DNA from: Lotus japonicus
Taxonomy: Eukaryota > Streptophyta > Magnoliopsida > Fabales > Fabaceae
DNA length: 64,000 nucleotides
Direction of reading: 5' to 3'
NCBI RefSeq assembly: GCF_012489685.1
Contig: NC_080042.1
Span: 26,169,158 to 26,233,157 of the forward strand
Shown here: piece after piece, positions 35,871 to 46,263 of the stretch
How the letters are laid out: every line of letters starts with the position of its first letter
How positions within the stretch are numbered: position 1 is the first letter of the stretch
The notes under the pieces: model-generated
Seen by the model: only the letters and a program-made list of their open reading frames with translations
What the model was told of the DNA's origin: nothing
The model's database searches: none
Program-made: the position numbers and the translations under genes

Positions 35871-36390
35871 GAAACCAGACCTGGTTGCTGAAGACTGGGA
35901 TCGTCTTTGCATTTGGATGCTTGACCAAGTGGCAGTGATGATGGGTTTCCTTACTGTTGAAAGGGATCAAAGAATTGAAGCTGCTAGTCAGCGTTTCAGA
36001 AGAAGAGAAGCACTGAATGAACAAAAGTTGAGAGATCAACTTTATGCTGCTATTGAAGAAGCAAGGAAGAAGAAAGAACAAGAAGAAGCGGCAGCATGGT
36101 TTGAAGCTGAACAACGTGAAGCTGCAAGGTTGGAAGCTCTGGAACAAGTAGCTAGACTACAAGCTGAAGCTGAGGCTCTTAGAAATCAAGCACTTGGAAT
36201 CATTCCATTTACTGATATTGCTTCCACCTCTGCTCAAGCTCCTCCCTATGATCAAGCTGTTCCGTCTGGTCAAGTTCAGTCAGACTCAAGACTTGATCTC
36301 ATTGAACGAAGACTTGATTCTCAAGAGGCTCTTCTTCAGAGTCTTCAAGAGATGTGTACAGAACTTCTGAAGAGGACACCCAAGCCTTAG
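35871..36390 (+). pseudogene. C-terminal part of the extra 3' ORF, SIRE copy B
   Basis: Open to the family stop (LLKRTPKP, TAG at 36388-36390). It contains the coiled coil (REALNEQKLRDQLYAAIEEA, RKKKEQEEAAAWFEAEQREA) and a Ser/Gln-rich tail. Here the C-terminal end is uninterrupted, unlike copy A. By chance the frame extends upstream into the foreign LTR sequence to an ATG at 35773; that fused start is not considered meaningful. Confidence 0.75.
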
Positions 36391-36602
36391 TTTTAAGAAA
36401 CTCTCTTTTCTCTTCTGTCTTTATTTCTTCTGTTGCTTTGTTTTCGTTTTTAACTCTGTTTCTTTTATCAGATTATCGTTTTTCTTTCCTATGTGCTTGC
36501 ATAATTACTTGTTCATCATTACTTAGTTTTTACTCATACGCATTAATCAACAAACAAGCTTCTTTTATTAATAACATCATTCATACATTTGCATTCATAC
36601 AT

Positions 36603-36992
36603 TTATAAAGGAGGAATTTTCCTCAATGATCTACACTGCCTACGCATCGCTGCTTTCTCAAGCTCCAGACGATGCTACCTATACCCTAGTTGGATCAAGC
36701 TCTGGCGCACTTCCTGCCTCTCAGGACCCTCCGCCATTGTCTCGAGTGCAGTCTCCGTTGCTTGTCTTTTGGCAGAATTATCCAGCTCCCGCTGGAAGAG
36801 ATCTTGAAGCTCCTCTACAAACGAAAGGAAGCCTCTTAGGATGTTGTCCATTTCTGGACATAGGCCCATGCCTAGTAGCTGGTTTGTCAGACTATAGACA
36901 CTCGGCTCCTCTGGATGGCGCACGTTGATGAAGAGATCTTCATCAAAGACTTTCTTCCTTAATTCTTCGATGTATGCTATGAAGGATGCCAT
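36603..36992 (-). pseudogene. antisense small ORF of SIRE element, copy B (one internal stop)
   Basis: 129 codons plus stop, the same length as in copy A, and again opposite in strand to the element. Motifs are DEDLFINVRHPEEPSVY, LLGMGLCPEMDNILRGFL and FVEELQDLFQRELDN. An internal TAG at 36677-36675 stands where the others have CAG (Gln); after it HRLELEKAAMRRQCR continues to TAA at 36605-36603. A single C-to-T change explains the break. Confidence 0.6.
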
Positions 36993-37047
36993 TGCAATGT
37001 TGATTTCAAGTGCAAATGAGATGTGAAGACTGTTATGCTTTAACCGC

Positions 37048-37055
37048 TATTTATA
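37048..37055 (-). promoter_or_regulatory. TATA box of the antisense ORF, copy B
   Basis: TATAAATA on the minus strand, 56 bp before the ATG at 36992, in a sequence context shared with copies A and C. Confidence 0.5.
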
Positions 37056-37253
37056 AGCTCAGTTCAGTCTCCAGAAGTTAATGCTGAAGCAGTTTCTCGA
37101 GGATTGTTTATTGGTAACAGATGCTTACCTTTAACTCCTTGGCCGGTAGTAAACGTTCCACTCTTTCATTTAATCTTCTGCATACGCATTAATTAAATAC
37201 GTTTTCTTTAATCTTTTTTATTTTCTCCATCTTTTTAAACTTAGACCTTCTCT

Positions 37254-37808
37254 AAGGGGGAGTACCTTGTACTTCAAGCTAAGTTTTTCACACCCCATGC
37301 TTTTTGCTTATGACAAAAAGGGGGAGTATACAACCAGTTTTTGATGTGTAAGCTGTGTTAGTGTGATTTCTTTTTCTTTTAGAGAATTTAAGAGTTCCAC
37401 TCTTTATGACCATAGATATGTCCGTGGGCATTTGCAAGGAATACATTTTCACTTCTTCTGAAGTGTTAGTACGCTAAATCGGTTGACTCTGATACTTTTA
37501 CCTTGCTCTTGACTCCACATATTTATGCGCTCTGATATTCACATATTATCTATGTCATAAATTCTCACTCTGAACTCTTTTATTATTTAGCTCAGAATCT
37601 AGATATTACTAATGTTTTCATTAAGTCTTGGATTCAGGGGGAGCTAAGCTCAGAATCAAGCTGTGACTTGGATTCAGAATGAGCAACATAAACCATTCAC
37701 CTCAGGATAAGTTTATCTCTATTCTCTAAACTCTGAGTGAATTTAGTTTATTGTTTAAGAATTGTTCATCAAAATACTTGGTTTTGTCATCATAAAAAAG
37801 GGGGAGAT
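37254..37808 (+). promoter_or_regulatory. multiple polypurine tracts, SIRE copy B
   Basis: Four GGGGGAG motifs occur: near 37256 (AAGGGGGAGTACC), 37318 (AAAAAGGGGGAGTA), 37637 (CAGGGGGAGCTAAG) and 37794-37808 (AAAAAAGGGGGAGAT, abutting the LTR). The last is the functional position. Confidence 0.75.
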
Positions 37809-39511
37809 TGTAAGATCAAGTTTTGATCTAGTAGTAGAACTCTATGTTTTGATGATTACATGTTAACTATTGTGTATGAACAATTATGGTACTCTAACGT
37901 TGTTTTCTGAGTGTTTTAATGACAGGCTCTGACTCTGCTCTAATTACACATAAATCAGAAGCACTATGCTCAAAGAGTAACCTACGCAACGCTTTCGCAC
38001 TCGCTATGTTTAATCTGAACAGTAGATTAAGCTTTAGAAGATCTGAAGATAGTAAACCTCTGATATGGATTCATTTCACTTGAAGTTCTGAAGACCAGAA
38101 GCTCTGAAGGATCAGAAGCTCTGAAGGTCCAGAAGCTCTGAAGGTCCAGAAGCTCTGAAGGTCCAGAAGCTGAGTAGTGAAGATTCTGACGTCCAAGAGT
38201 AAGCTGGCTCTGAAGTCCAAGTACTTCTCCTCTGAGTCCAGAAGCATAAGGTACAAAGGTCAGAGGATCCAAGCTTCCTTCTGACTCTGATCGCCAAGCT
38301 TCACAAGTTCCAACATGAAGCGTCGTTCTGATCAGAAGTCAACTAGGATAAAGGTCATGGCACTATCCAAAGTACAAAAGCAATTGTACTATTCCTAACG
38401 ACCTTACCTAACTTATTTAGCCACAACAGAATCTGGAAAACCCCTATCTGCCCTCCAACGATAGCATTCCATGCAAACTTCCAAACCCTAATCCTTGGAG
38501 TATATAAAGAGGCTGAAGATGAAAGATGCCGCCTAAGGAAGAAACTTTGTTCAAGCTCACGCGATATTCAAATATTCTCTTAAGCAATCTTTCTTCATAT
38601 TGTACTTATTGTGTTTACTATTAGCTTTCTGAGAAGCAATCCTTTGTAAACCCAAACTTTCAAACAGTTGTTTGTTTTTCCTTAAGGAGATCAAGGTTGG
38701 TCAGATCCTTGAGAAGACTAAAAGAGTGAATCTTAGTGATAGCTAAGTCATTGTATTGTTAGTCACTTCGCAGGTTGCAAGTGCAGTTGTAACAAACTCT
38801 GATTAGTGGATTGCCTTCATTCTAAGAAGGAAGATGTAACACCCCGATTTCGGTGGCACCAAAATAAACTTAATGCGGAAAACGTAAATTTTTTTTTTTT
38901 TTTTTTTTTATAATAACTAAGACAAGACTGAATTGAATAAAACCCAAATGCGAAAGGTAACAGAACTAATACACAATACATATAACATTCCCCGCTGTAA
39001 GTAGCGACCTCGTCACGAGTAACCTCCAGTGACGGAAAGTAGAAAAATGTAACGCCCGTAGGCAAAATGTACAATCCCCTAAGTGATAGGTCAAGTGTCA
39101 GCAACACAAGCCCTCAAAAATAAGAATAAGTCAGAGCTAGGACACTAACACCCAACCTTAATAGACTCTAATCACCCATCCCCCATACTTCCATCATCGA
39201 CTCCCATCTGGTCATGCATGAAGTCCGGGTCCACGTCGAAGGCTCAATAGTAGTCATTTCGCTCCGGGTCTTCCCCGAACGACGAGGAATCACGGAAGAA
39301 TCCACCAACGACATCTGACAAAAAGGGCATACATAGCCCCCCAAACACAGGTAGCACGTGCAAGGGTCAACTTACGGAATATAGGATAGAGAATACAAGA
39401 CACCAGATAAAGTATAAGGGGTATATATATATATGTTGTCTACATACATATAAGTTCTGCATTGTCTACCCTAAGGTTTAAACATAGCATGTTATCAAAT
39501 CTCTAGTACAA

Positions 39512-39644
39512 TTCCATCATCAAAGCACATAACGATATCTATCAACATCTACTCATCAAAACACATAACGATGTTTATCAACATCAACTCATCAAAACAC
39601 ATAACGATGTTTATCAACATCAACTCATCAAAACACATAACGAT
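39512..39644. repeat. 36-bp tandem repeat, about three copies
   Basis: Units of the form CATCAACTCATCAAAACACA followed by TAACGATGTTTATCAA repeat head to tail; the last two units are nearly identical and the first is diverged. Confidence 0.8.
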
Positions 39645-39893
39645 ACAATTAGAGTGCATGATATGTCAATGCAACGTCACTCTCGACGGTTCCAGAAAGA
39701 ATAGGCTGGGCACGTTTGAGTTGGTCCTAACACTGGCATTGTGTCGACCATAACCCCGGAGTGTCACTTACAACCTTGACATAGCCGGATCAGTCCTAAC
39801 CCTGCGGGTCGACTTTTCCCTCCGCTATGCCCGACAATCAGCAGGTCGATCCTAACCTCACGGTCGATCATATCCCCCGTCGATGTCCGAATT

Positions 39894-40311
39894 ACCCGAA
39901 GGTATAAACTGTACCCGAAGGTATAAACTGTACCCGAAGGCATAAACTGTACCCGAAGGCATAAACGGTACCCGAAGGTATAAACTGTACCCGAAGGTAT
40001 AAACTGTACCCGAAGGCATAAACGGTACCCGAAGGTATAAACTGTACCCGAAGGTATAAACTGTACCCGAAGGCATAAACGGTACCCGAAGGTATAAACT
40101 GTACCCGAAGGTATAAACTGTACCCGAAGGCATAAACGGTACCCGAAGGTATAAACTGTACCCGAAGGTATAAACTGTACCCGAAGGTATAAACTGTACC
40201 CGAAGGTATAAACTGTACCCGAAGGTATAAACTGTACCCGAAGGCATAAACGGTACCCGAAGGTATAAACTGTACCCGAAGGTATAAACTGTACCCGAAG
40301 GCATAAACGGT
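39894..40311. repeat. 19-bp minisatellite, 22 units with 57-bp higher-order pattern
   Basis: Twenty-two perfect-length units of ACCCGAAGGTATAAACTGT. Two variants alternate: TATAAACTGT and CATAAACGGT. For much of the array the order is T-T-C, giving a 57-bp higher-order unit, broken by a run of five T-type units around 40148-40240. Its open reading frames are an artefact of the 19-bp period and absence of stops. Confidence 0.95.
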
Positions 40312-42941
40312 ATCTCATGATGATCTCCAAGTCATCCGAGTCATCTCTATCCGATGGTCAACACTGCTCAACGAGCAAAGAGCATCAACATGCTCGGAAA
40401 CTACCCGTTTCCCGGCTTATCTCTCAGATAGCCCAACAACACAACTGCTCCCAGAGCACAAGAGTATCAACATACTCAAAACCTCTCAACTTCCTCAACA
40501 CTTGGATCCGACGACACTTCTCGTTTTCCAAAAACTAAGATTTGCATCCCAAGCTTCCCCGAACGAGTCTATTATCATTATTTGAAGATTTAGAGGTTGT
40601 TTAATGTCTTATGAGTTTTCTTTACAAAATAGTATCCTTTTAGTCTTATCGCAAATCCTATCAGTTCTCGGGATCTCCAAATCCCCAAATGACTCCAGAG
40701 AATGTCTCGATCCATAAACACCATAACAAGGCCCGAATCTCATTCGTCCTATCGAACTTTCTCAAAACTCTCAAAATAAAATCGGCATGACCTGCCCGCT
40801 ATTCTCACTATTCAGAAACTCAGATTTCATTGCTAAAACATAAATAACTCAGCACCATCAATCAACATGTCATATATCCACATAATAAGCAATAACCACA
40901 TAGCACTTAGCATATAAGGCATGCACCACACATCCTAGATTACCCACATAGCACATAGCATATAATTCAATCTAAAAAACAGTCAGTAGATGAATCATCT
41001 ACATTGTCAGCCGAAGCCTCAGAAAACATTTTCCCAATCATACACAAACAAGTGCATAAACAGTAAATCAAGTCGAATGCGTCGACACCTAAAGCATTAG
41101 CTAGTAAGGTAAGTTGCCCTTACCTCTAGTTATTCCAGCGTTCTCCTCAAACGTTCCTTCACAATGAGCTCCTTGATCTTCAGGAAATTCTTCAAAAGAA
41201 CCTTTAAAGTAAAACCACAGAATTCTATCAAAATCTATCGGAAACTAAGCTATCAATGCTCACTAAGGTTACACGAAGTAGTTCATACTCCGAGGTACGA
41301 TAATCTAGCGCGAAAGGACAAGTTTTCGGAAAAGGAATTTTCCCCCTCCTCCCCTATAGGGCTCGGCCACTTTTCACAATTGTGGGGCTCGATTTTTCTT
41401 CGATCAAACTTGGTTCCTATGCTTTCATTAGCCGTAACTAAGGGTATTCTGAACTCGGAAAAATTATCGGATCAAAAACTGTCGCAGGGGTATTTTGGTC
41501 ATGATTTTTAACTTAGAAATTTCAAAACTGAAATCCCAAAAACCAAATTTTGCAGGGACGTTACTAACGACGTTTATGACAACTAATCCTACTAACACTA
41601 AGCTAAGGCGATAGTTTTTAGCCTAAAGGTTGAAGCTTTACCTCAAAAACTCCAAAAATGGGTATTTAAGGCTAAAATTGATTCCGGCGGAATTCCGGCG
41701 ACATAACGGAAAATCTAATCCGGCAGAAGTGATCTTGGGCACATATAGAAGAGGTTTAGAATCAGAAATGAAAGATTCAGGATAGTTTTGCAAAAACCCA
41801 TAAACTATCCACTCAGAAAACTCTACAGAAAAGCTATGGAAAAAGCGATCAGAGGTAAGGATTAGCGACTATACCTCGAAGCCTTGAAGCAGCAACTGAT
41901 TAATCGACGATCAAGCAAGAGATGAAGAAAAACTCTTCTTCCTTCCTCTTCAATGGAGCTCGCGGGTTTGGGAGAGAAATGGAGGAGTTCTTGTAAATTT
42001 TCTCACCTTTCTTGCTATATGTAGAAGATGGAAATTCGCGGCGAAATGAAAGTTTCGCGAATCTGATTTTTCCGGCGTCATTCTTCATGAATTCTAAGAT
42101 ATGTTTTGGCGAAAGAATTCCAAAACTAAAATGAGGTCTCCTTATATTTTTGGCAACAAATGCATAGTCGGTGTAAAACTATTTTACCCGATAAGTTGCT
42201 TTTTGCACCGAATGTCGGAATAGAAAACTTCCTTCGGAAGAAAGATTGAAATCATCAAGAGAAATGGGTGTACGCGTGTGGAATATTCATTTGAAGCTCT
42301 GAATAGATAAAGTCTTCATTGTCGAGAAATTCTAGGGTTTTGAAATACCAGGGATCCGGTTTCGGCAAACTTCCGATGATTGGAATCGGACGTTCGTAGA
42401 TCCTAGAGTTTCGCCTCGAAATGATTTTGATATATGGAAAAAGAGAAGTTCTAACATTTCTCTGAAGATTTTTGGAATTAACTTCCGTCGTGCCTAAAAG
42501 TGAAAATTAGCTATATACTAGGGTTTCTGACCTAGGTTTAAGCGTAAAACGTTCGTGCTATAACTTTTATCGATCATAATGCAATCCTTGAACTTTTCCT
42601 GAACTTTCTCCTTCATAAATATATTTCATTTAATAAACTTTCGTTCAGGTTTCCCTTCACATTACATCAAGCCTAATCGTAAATGGAAATCTCTTCCACT
42701 TATTCTAAGCTTAAAATCTTGGGTCTTACAGAAGAAATCACCTTAACGAGTGGACTAGATTAGCTTGAGGGATTTATCAAGTGAACCAGGATAAAATCAT
42801 TGTTTGCTTTCTTTCCTCAACTCTTATCTTAGCACTTTTATCTTCGGTGTTTGAAGAGATTTGTTAAAATCTCAAGTGGGAAAAGTTTTAGATTGAAAAC
42901 GCTATTCAAACCCCCCCTTTCTATCGTTTTTCATACCTTCA

Positions 42942-43552
42942 TGTTTAGCTGATAAGCTAGCTGAAAGCTTATAACTAGCTGATAGCTGAAAGCTGAAAAG
43001 CTACGTGATTGAAACAAAAGTGTTTGGTCAAACTAGCTTTTAAACAAGCTGAAATTGTAAAAGGACATAAAAGGACTTACTTTTATAATTATTTTTATAT
43101 TTAACATTACTTTATTTTCACATTAATACTTATATAATATTAATATAAAAATTATTATCACTTTAAATATTTTTATTCACTCAAGTTATTTATCATCTTA
43201 AAAATATAATATTAATTTTTACTTGTTTTTATTAATGTATAATTTTTAATACTTGTGGTGCGCAACGGTGTGGCGGAAATGGTGGCGGGAACTGCATGCG
43301 TAAGTGTGAAGGGAAAATAGGTTTAGTGTTTTTATAAATATATAAATATATAAGGGTAATGGTGGAATTTTAATAAAATAATAAGGATAAAAATGAGAAT
43401 AAATTTAATAAGCTATAAACTTTAAGCTATAAGTTACCTGAGATAGCTTATAGCTTAAAGCTTTAAGCTACTGAAATAAGCTCCTTCACCAAACACTTTG
43501 AAGAGCTTTTAAGCTAGTCAAATAAGCTATAAGCTAGCTGAAATGGCATGCC
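42942..43552. mobile_element. MITE-like element with AGCT-type subterminal repeats
   Basis: Both ends carry clusters of AAGCT/AGCTT and GCTAGCTG motifs in opposite orientation (42946-43045 and 43420-43540) around a very AT-rich centre. The right end, read inward, begins ATGTTTGGCATGCC and the left begins ATGTTTAGCTGA. GTGTTTGGT/ACCAAACACT lie inside both arms. Such subterminal clusters are typical of hAT-related MITEs. The left end may have been trimmed where the SIRE LTR abuts. Confidence 0.55.
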
Positions 43553-46010
43553 AAACATTGCATTTCTCTCCCTCTCATTCTGACCACTCACCATCTCTCA
43601 CGCTCTCCCTCTTTCTCACTACATTCAGAGTTTTCTTTCTCTCTTCCTCACTAACATTCTTCTTCTTTTCTTTTCTTATTCTTCTCCTTATTTCACCATG
43701 GCAGCCACGAGCCGCCACCTTCCTGCTCCTCTCCTTCACGTTGCAGCGACATCACCCATCATCCTCACCATATTCTTCTCTTCCTTTCTCCTTACGCACA
43801 TCTACCGTTACCAACGCCCATCACCAATCTATCACGCAAGCCACCACCACCATGAACATGGTAGCCACGACCACCACAACACCACCGTGAGCCCCTCTCT
43901 CACATGGATGCAACCACCAGCCACAGACAAGAAGAAACAGAGCAAGAAGGACGTGAAAACAACAAAGAACGTCACCGCCGGCGTCGCCAATGTCGCCAGC
44001 TTCACCCTTCATTTTCGGTGTCCTCGGGACTCCGTTCACAGTGAGGTTAGTACAGTTGGAACCCTTGCGACGTCCACAACAAAACCCATGTTCTGAACCG
44101 CTGTCGATCGCCGCCGCTGCCGCCTTTGCAGGCTTTTACGGTCAACTCCGGCGACCAATGGAAAAATGGAATATACCACGACGATCCTTTCCGCGAGGGG
44201 AACAATAGCCCTCAATCAATTCCAGTTTTGGACAACTTTGGCCAGCCAGCTCCGCCGACCTACTTTCAGGCTCTATGGACAAACCGTCGACTTTTTGGGG
44301 AAATGGACAACGCCATTGAGTTCCTGTCTGCGAAAGGATGAAGAAAGACTATCCCTTTTGTGTCTTTGACGACAGTTTCTCCGTCAACCCCCGCGAACCA
44401 CGACTTTCTCCGGCGACTCTTCGCCGACAAGCTTTCAGAACTTGGATTTTGTAAGCCTTCAACCTTTGTTTATATTTTAGCCTTGGGCAAGTAAGTTTTA
44501 AAGAAAAATAAACCATTTTGTTGTTATTGTGAAAATCGAAGTTTAAAAGTTGATTAGTGAAGAGTTTTGATTTGTTTTACAAAATGATTTTCATTTCAAA
44601 AGAGATATGTACTCAATTATTTGCTGTAGTTGTTGACAGAGAAAGAGTCATTTAATTGCATTTGTTAAACTGTTTTGTGTAATTTATGTAAACTTATGTA
44701 CTTATGTGTTTTCGATGATTTAAGAATCAATTTCAAAAACTGTATTCCTTTATATGTGATTGAAACCTTGATTCGAGTCAAACTCTTCCACTCGTGTTTA
44801 AGTGTTGAAATTCTAAAGCTTTGAAAGATTTTCCAATTTTCATTAGTCTTATTAAGTCGAATTGTTTCTTAGTAACTAAGCAATGATACTTTGCTTAAGG
44901 TTAGGAACGAGCTGAGTTAAGGGACGAGTATTTGGAGCAATCTTTGGAGTTGCAGCTTAGGAAGAAAAGCGCATAAGGTAAGTGCAAATCTCCTAGTTAC
45001 TAGCTATATGCTTAGGTGTCAAAGAATCAAAAATTGTTAAATAATTTGATATGTGAGGCTTACGCCACTGTTTTCTGAGGCTTCGGCCATTGTTAAACCT
45101 TAAGGCTTATGCCTTTATTTTCTGGGGCTTAGGCCATTTTTAATTGCTGAGGCTTCGGCCATTTACTATGATTAATGTCTTCGAAACAAATGAATGAATA
45201 AGACTTCGATTTTGAGAATAAATTCCATAATGAATTAACTCAAGATAGAACACCTTGAATGATAAAGATAACCCCTTTTGAGGAAAACTTAGGATATGGA
45301 ATGAGTTCGAAAACGGGGAGGGCCGACAATCCAAGGTTTGAGGAACGATAAGTATTCAAGTTGCAGACATCAAGAGGAGGAGTTGCTATGACTAGAGAAT
45401 CCACTAAGTACTAGCGACAATTCCTTGCTGGTGAAGCAATTGGTCTATGGACCAGTGTTTACATTAGGGAAAAACAATAGAGACTATGAACCATAGCTAG
45501 ACACCTATCCGGGTGAGGACGAATCGTTGTTTGCTAGCTCTTGCATACGTGCATAACTGGAAGGGAGACGATCGAAGGATCAAACTCCACATCGGTTGAT
45601 GGATTGAATCTCATATTATTTATCCTTTGATTAAGGGGTTTGTCCTTAATCTATTATTTATCCTTTGATTAAGAGATTAGACCTTAATCATATTATTTGC
45701 TTTTGGATTAAAGAGGATGGACCTTAATCCTATTATTTGCTTTCCGATTAAAGAGGCTGGACCTTAATCATACTATTTGCTATTGAATTAAGAAGATATA
45801 CCTTAATCCTATTATTTATTCCTTGATTAAGGGGCTGGTCCTTAATCCTATTATGTATTACTTGATTAAGATGATTGTCCTTAATCTCATTCTCTATTAT
45901 TTGATTTAGAGGTTAGACCCTCAACAAATTATTTGTTGATTGATTACAAAGTGTAGACCTTAGTCGCGTTAGTTGATTGACCCCCGGGTCGTGCAATTAC
46001 ATTAGTGAGA
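43553..46010 (+). mobile_element. Ty3/gypsy (Tekay-like) LTR, 3' part
   Basis: A long non-coding stretch resembling the solo LTR at 42730-38835 read in the opposite direction. Shared features are a C+T-rich leader with GCCGCC-type GC patches, an AAGGTAAG...CTAGTTACTAGCT-like block near 44980, TTTTCTGAGGCTTCGGCC near 45070, and a tandem array nearer the 3' end. Open frames at 43543-44440 overlap in several phases, have simple Ser/His/Thr-rich composition and no domain, so none is called. It may be the far part of the LTR begun at 35067, separated by copy B. Confidence 0.45.
45611..45960. repeat. 39-40-bp degenerate tandem array, about eight units
   Basis: Units of the type CTTAATCCTATTATTTGCTT followed by a G/A-rich GATTAAAGAGGCTGGAC half repeat with substitutions and 1-bp length changes. 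It lies in the LTR-like stretch at a position comparable to the minisatellite of the solo LTR. Confidence 0.85.
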
Positions 46011-46263
46011 TGTAACGCCCTAGTTTCTCAGCTGAGGAATCATATTGGAAACCTATAAAGTCTAAGGACTATTTTACAAATCTTAAAACACAAGGTTTTT
46101 TTTTATTCAAAAAATCACTAAATACAACATCATCGCTAAGCGAGTGCACCCGTCGCTTGTTTTCACAAACACTTCAACCGTAGGTTTTAAAACATAACAT
46201 AACCTTCAACATTAAACATGTACCCAACATAATAATGTACATAATCATAGAGTAATTCACATT
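46011..46263 (-). mobile_element. terminal piece of another Ty3/gypsy LTR
   Basis: Starts TGTAACGCCCTAG on +, the same style as the solo LTR start (TGTAACACCCCG), with a T-rich run and CACAAGG-type blocks following. It is interrupted by SIRE copy C at 46264; the rest should lie beyond copies C and D, outside the window. Confidence 0.5.

Larger units (their letters stand above)
38835..42730 (-). mobile_element. 3.9-kb solo LTR (Ty3/gypsy, Tekay-like)
   Basis: Starts TGTAACACCCCGATTTCGG on + and ends GGGTCTTACA, i.e. TGTAAGACCC...GGGTGTTACA in minus orientation, the terminal style of Tekay-type chromovirus LTRs. It is flanked by the 5-bp target duplication GAAGA (38830-38834, 42731-42735). No PBS, PPT or gag-pol remains inside, so a solo LTR left by recombination is the simplest reading. 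It holds a 36-bp triple repeat, a 19-bp minisatellite and a transcribed-leader-like C+T-rich segment. Confidence 0.75.
35871..42941 (+). mobile_element. SIRE-type element, copy B (5'-truncated)
   Basis: Begins abruptly inside the coiled-coil part of the extra 3' ORF (GAGAAACCAGACCTGG). It continues through the antisense small ORF, the repeated polypurine tracts and a 3' LTR split by a 3.9-kb solo LTR. Everything 5' of that point (5' LTR, gag, pol) is missing. The LTR is of the same subfamily as copy A (TGTAAGATCAAG start). Confidence 0.85.
37809..42941 (+). repeat. SIRE copy B 3' LTR, split by a solo LTR
   Basis: Left part 37809-38834 and right part 42736-42941, together about 1.23 kb, joining precisely at AAGGAAGA/AATCACC when the insertion and one copy of GAAGA are removed. 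It ends TACCTTCA at 42941. About five 17-bp CTCTGAAGGTCCAGAAG-type units lie at 38090-38170. Confidence 0.9.

Noticed and set aside
39894..40311. Regularly spaced repeats resembling a CRISPR array
   Set aside because: Units are head-to-tail without spacers, in a plant LTR; it is a minisatellite.
39764..40330. Two long overlapping minus-strand open frames (188 and 148 codons) of repeated YTFGYSLYLRV-type peptides
   Set aside because: They arise because the 19-bp minisatellite unit has no stop in these frames; the period cycles through all phases and there is no gene structure.
43543..44369. Several overlapping plus-strand open frames rich in Ser, His and Thr
   Set aside because: Different phases overlap, composition is simple, no domain is seen, and the surroundings match Tekay-like LTR leader sequence.
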